From Clostridia bacterium (GTDB taxonomy: Bacteria > Bacillota > Clostridia > Christensenellales > Borkfalkiaceae), in contig CAAGDF010000021.1 in assembly GCA_900768525.1 (NCBI GenBank), positions 1 to 14,528 of the forward strand: a stretch of DNA of 14,528 nt, in the 5' to 3' direction. The position numbers and the translations under genes were made by a program. Below the pieces are notes generated by a model. That model was not told where the DNA came from and did no database searches. It saw only the letters and a list, made by a program, of their open reading frames with translations. This document shows, one piece after another, positions 13,078 to 14,528 of this stretch. The first letter of the stretch is position 1, and every line of letters begins with the position of its first letter.

Positions 13078-13186
13078 CCCCTTCGGGGCAAGCTCTCCCA
13101 TTGAATTGGGAGAGGTGGCAGCCGAAGGCTGACGGAGAGGGTGCGTCCGCCGCATAGGCGAAGTGTCGGCGCAGCTGACGAGAGAG
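13078..13186. repeat. Multi-hairpin intergenic repeat element
   Basis: Five consecutive hairpins: CCCC-TTC-GGGG (13078-13088); CTCTCCCA/TGGGAGAG (13093-13114); CAGCC-GAA-GGCTG (13119-13131); CGCC-GCATA-GGCG (13148-13160); GTCGGC-GCA-GCTGAC with one G-U (13165-13179), ending in GAGAGAGGA. The wording (GGGAGAGGTGGCAGCC..., GACGGAGAGGG) is what I remember from a dispersed noncoding repeat common in gut Clostridia genomes, often mis-called as ORFs containing LRQPSAATSP. No protein is likely. It may act as the transcript end of the hydrolase pair. Confidence 0.75.
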
Positions 13187-13216
13187 GATTTGAAAAGCTA
13201 ATTTTAAAATCACAGC

Positions 13217-13245
13217 TTAACCAAAAATGATATGCGAATTATAAA
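13217..13245 (+). promoter_or_regulatory. Candidate promoter for eda-kdgK
   Basis: -35 TTAACC (13217-13222), 17 bp, -10 TATAAA (13240-13245), with a leader of about 75 nt to the eda ATG. Moderate match only; it would let eda-kdgK be transcribed independently of the repeat-separated genes upstream. Confidence 0.35.
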
Positions 13246-13327
13246 ATCAAAGTCCTCTATCCGTCCTGCCCCCACGCAGCCGAACATTCAAATAAATTCC
13301 CAAATACATATTTAAAAAGGATCAATC

Positions 13328-13909
13328 ATGGATAAAGTCATTCCCGTAGTAGTAATCAAAGACGTAACCGAAACCGAGCAAACGCTTGCGGCGTTGAGAG
13401 CGGGCGGCATAAACTGTGCCGAAATAACGTTCAGAACGGCTTGCGCCGAAGAGGCGATAAAACTCGGAACAAAACTGTTCCCCGACATGAATATCGGCGC
13501 GGGCACGGTCATCAACGAAGAGCAAGCGATTCGCGCGGTAAACGCGGGCGCAAAGTTCATTGTCAGCCCGGGGTTGTCCGAAAAAGTCGCGCTATATGCC
13601 CGTAAACAGGGTGTTCCGTACTATCCGGGGTGCGTAACGCCTACCGAAATCATGCAGGCGTTGGAACTCGGCATAACCACTGTCAAGTTCTTCCCCGCGA
13701 GCGTTTACGGCGGCTTAAAAGCACTCAAGGCATTGTCGGGCCCGTTCCCGCAGGTCAAGTTCATACCGACGGGCGGCGTAGATCTTACCAATTTAAAAGA
13801 ATTTTTGCAATTCGATAAAATATTCGCAGTCGGCGGTTCGTTCATGATGAAAGGCGATATAACCGAAAACTGCAAAAAAATAAATGAAATAATAAGCGAG
13901 GTAGAATAA
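13328..13909 (+). CDS. eda: 2-keto-3-deoxy-6-phosphogluconate (KDPG) aldolase
   Basis: Cleaves KDPG into pyruvate and glyceraldehyde-3-phosphate, the last step of hexuronate breakdown. 193 aa, compact for the family (about 200-215). Seen: VIPVVVIKD N-terminal strand, Glu32 and Arg36 in AEITFRT (the canonical Glu/Arg pair), IGAGTVIN (56-63), VSPG (79-82), PGCVTPTEI (100-108), Schiff-base Lys120 in TVKFFPAS, phosphate-binding PTGGV (147-151), and VGGSFM near the end. AAAGGA at 13316-13321 precedes the ATG by six bases. The kdgK start codon follows its stop with no gap. Unlike the aldolase at 7957 it keeps the canonical Arg, so this is the better candidate for true KDPG cleavage. Confidence 0.95.
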   Translation: MDKVIPVVVIKDVTETEQTLAALRAGGINCAEITFRTACAEEAIKLGTKLFPDMNIGAGTVINEEQAIRAVNAGAKFIVSPGLSEKVALYARKQGVPYYPGCVTPTEIMQALELGITTVKFFPASVYGGLKALKALSGPFPQVKFIPTGGVDLTNLKEFLQFDKIFAVGGSFMMKGDITENCKKINEIISEVE

Positions 13910-14528
13910 ATGAAAGTAGTCACGTTCGGCGAGCTTATGTTAAGACTTGCGCCCGAAAACTATCTTAGATTTGTGCAAAGCGATAAATACGAAGCGACTT
14001 TCGGCGGCGCAGAAGCCAACGTAGCCGTAAGTCTGGCGAATTACGGCGTGGACTGCGCATTCGTAACCAAACTCCCTTCGCACGAAATAGGTCAGGCGGC
14101 GGTCAACAGTTTGCGCAAATTCGGCGTCGATACTACAAAAATCGTCCGCGGCGGCGCGCGCGTAGGCATTTACTATTGCGAAAAAGGCGCAAGCCAACGC
14201 CCCAGCAAGGTTATTTACGACCGCGCGGGTTCGGCGATTGCAACGGCGAGCGCAAACGACTTCGATTGGGATAAAATTTTTGACGGCGTTACATGGTTTC
14301 ACTTTACGGGTATCACGCCCGCTCTTTCGGACGAATGTGCCGAACTTACTCTTGCCGCTTGCAAAAAAGCCAGGGAAAAGGGCATAACGATTTCGTGCGA
14401 TCTTAACTTCCGTAAAAAACTTTGGAGCAAGGGAAAAGCGGGCGAAATTATGTCAAAAGTCTGCCTATATGTCGATTATTGCATAGCAAACGAAGAAGAC
14501 GCGAAAGACGTTTTCGGAATCGAAGCCG
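13910..14528 (+). CDS. kdgK: 2-keto-3-deoxygluconate kinase (PfkB family), 3' end outside window
   Basis: Phosphorylates KDG to KDPG using ATP, linking UxuA to Eda. About 206 residues are present of a family near 310-340; the frame is open to the right edge. Seen: the N-terminal VVTFGELMLRLAP strand, the PfkB substrate-binding GGAEANVAVSLANYG (32-46), a VGIYYCEKGA segment, DRAGSA, FHFTGITPAL and CDLNFRKKLW, with IANEEDAKDVFG at the edge. The catalytic Asp region (GAGD motif) lies beyond the window. The ATG directly follows the eda stop (TAA-ATG), and GAGG at 13898-13901 lies inside eda, so the genes are translationally coupled. The assignment as KDG kinase rather than another sugar kinase rests on this motif wording and on uxuA, uxuB and eda nearby. 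Confidence 0.92.
   Translation, partial: MKVVTFGELMLRLAPENYLRFVQSDKYEATFGGAEANVAVSLANYGVDCAFVTKLPSHEIGQAAVNSLRKFGVDTTKIVRGGARVGIYYCEKGASQRPSKVIYDRAGSAIATASANDFDWDKIFDGVTWFHFTGITPALSDECAELTLAACKKAREKGITISCDLNFRKKLWSKGKAGEIMSKVCLYVDYCIANEEDAKDVFGIEA

Noticed and set aside
12802..13155. 117-aa - strand ORF with an LRQPSAATSP-like N-terminus
   Set aside because: Starts inside the multi-hairpin repeat and then runs antisense to the SGNH hydrolase; a known type of spurious call from this repeat.

Overview
The window looks like a chromosomal segment of an anaerobic, moderate-GC member of the Bacillota, probably an uncultured Clostridia. The evidence is a CdaA-type diadenylate cyclase, a LexA with a Firmicutes-style SOS box (GAAC-N4-GTTY), strictly anaerobic class III ribonucleotide reductase under paired NrdR boxes, AGGAGG-type ribosome binding sites and sigma-A-like promoters. 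Every gene except lexA is on the + strand. Both edges cut genes: the 3' part of cdaA on the left and the 5' part of kdgK on the right.

Layout. (1) 1-401: the end of cdaA and a 35-codon membrane miniprotein. (2) 402-993: no gene; a bidirectional hairpin terminator, a 19-bp tandem duplication and about 300 bp of degenerate 20-bp-period tandem repeat. (3) 994-2004: lexA (- strand) with its own SOS box, divergent from a Cys/His-rich putative metal-binding protein. (4) 2088-3899: a divergent 1-deoxyxylulose-5-phosphate synthase-like protein. (5) 3900-7895: a DNA-precursor module with two NrdR boxes, a strong promoter, nrdD carrying a fused C-terminal CPKC redoxin domain, a terminator, then a separately promoted thioredoxin-reductase-like flavoprotein whose pyridine-nucleotide site looks unusual. 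(6) 7957-9242: a KDPG/KDPGal-type aldolase and the manganese exporter mntP. (7) 9330-14528: a hexuronate catabolism block, uxuA-uxuB, then an alpha/beta hydrolase and an SGNH hydrolase (4-bp overlap), then eda-kdgK.

How the genes fit together. UxuB interconverts fructuronate and mannonate, UxuA dehydrates mannonate to 2-keto-3-deoxygluconate (KDG), KdgK phosphorylates KDG and Eda splits KDPG into pyruvate and glyceraldehyde-3-phosphate. The two cytoplasmic hydrolases between the halves of the pathway may remove ester groups from imported uronate-containing oligosaccharides (inference). In the redox module the NrdD-fused redoxin could deliver electrons to the reductase active site, with the downstream flavoprotein as its reductant (inference from fusion, proximity and the CALC motif).

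The most unusual content is the NrdD-redoxin fusion next to a thioredoxin reductase lacking the usual NADPH-phosphate motif; the 20-bp-period array downstream of lexA; and the intergenic region 11226-11797, built from a 129-bp imperfect palindrome, a half copy of it and other palindromes. A separate multi-hairpin repeat lies at 13078-13186. I see no CRISPR array, tRNA, rRNA or transposase gene.
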